A program made the translations under genes and the position numbers. From Tetrahymena elliotti 4EA (Eukaryota; Ciliophora; Oligohymenophorea; Hymenostomatida; Tetrahymenidae), in assembly GCA_000231825.2 (NCBI GenBank), contig JH720330.1, positions 460,062 through 500,509 on the forward strand: a DNA stretch of 40,448 nt, read 5' to 3'. Shown in pieces: positions 40,368 through 40,448 of this stretch (position 1 is the stretch's first letter; each line of letters opens with the position of its first letter). The notes beneath the pieces are model-generated. The model saw only the letters and a list, made by a program, of their open reading frames with translations. It was not told where the DNA came from and did not search any database.

Positions 40368-40448
40368 ATGAAGATCATTAATTCTCTCAAAACAATTTAA
40401 GGAATTATTCAATGTAAAGGGAATAATCATTCATTGAATGAAATTAGG
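40368..40448 (+). CDS. Third tandem-family member, N-terminus (cut by window edge)
   Basis: The first 27 codons, from ATG 40368, encode MKIINSLKTIQGII and onward, matching the starts of the two intact upstream members. The array therefore continues beyond the window. Whether this copy is intact cannot be seen. Confidence 0.7.

Overview
This window looks like macronuclear DNA of a ciliate, most likely Tetrahymena or a close relative. It is very AT-rich, its introns are short GT...AG types, and every convincing protein reads through in-frame TAA and TAG (both as glutamine) and stops only at TGA. Aligned paralogs in the window swap TAA/TAG for CAA at the same residue, which supports that code directly.

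Left third (1-15 kb). A duplicated block pairs a P5B-type P-type ATPase (ATP13A-like) with a secreted serine carboxypeptidase (peptidase S10). The left edge holds the C-terminus of one P5B ATPase, followed by carboxypeptidase CP1. A complete 13-exon P5B ATPase (5961-10947) follows, then a broken fragment of another P5B ATPase (about 11549-11945), then CP2 (12295-13738). After CP2 comes a second copy of the P5B 3' flank (about 14400-14940). A small insert flanked by a 12-bp direct repeat sits in one copy of that flank and is absent from the other.

Middle (15-26 kb). An intact single-exon alpha/beta hydrolase (ABHD17-like) and a Gln/Asn-rich protein of unknown function lie on the minus strand. 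A weakly supported plus-strand ORF follows. Three more S10 carboxypeptidases (CP3, CP4, CP5) then run head to tail. All five carboxypeptidases share the same three-exon layout, with an exon 1 of exactly 561 nt and identical intron phases.

Right (26-40.4 kb). A minus-strand ABCC/MRP-type ABC transporter occupies 26300-30939. It is recognisable end to end but carries two apparent single-base frameshifts. The last 8 kb hold a tandem family of roughly 640-residue proteins that I do not recognise. They have weak leucine-rich-repeat character and a conserved C-terminal His/Asp/Cys motif. There are two intact members (35353-37296 and 37920-39833), a third cut by the right edge (from 40368), one decayed member (32684-34389) and one internally deleted remnant (about 32345-32690).

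The contents are multi-copy accessory families rather than a pathway operon. P5B ATPases and S10 carboxypeptidases both commonly act in the endolysosomal system, so co-duplication of the pair could matter for digestion in food vacuoles; that is inference. Exon boundaries were placed by eye from GT/AG sites, reading frame and homology. Phase arithmetic closes for every intact gene.
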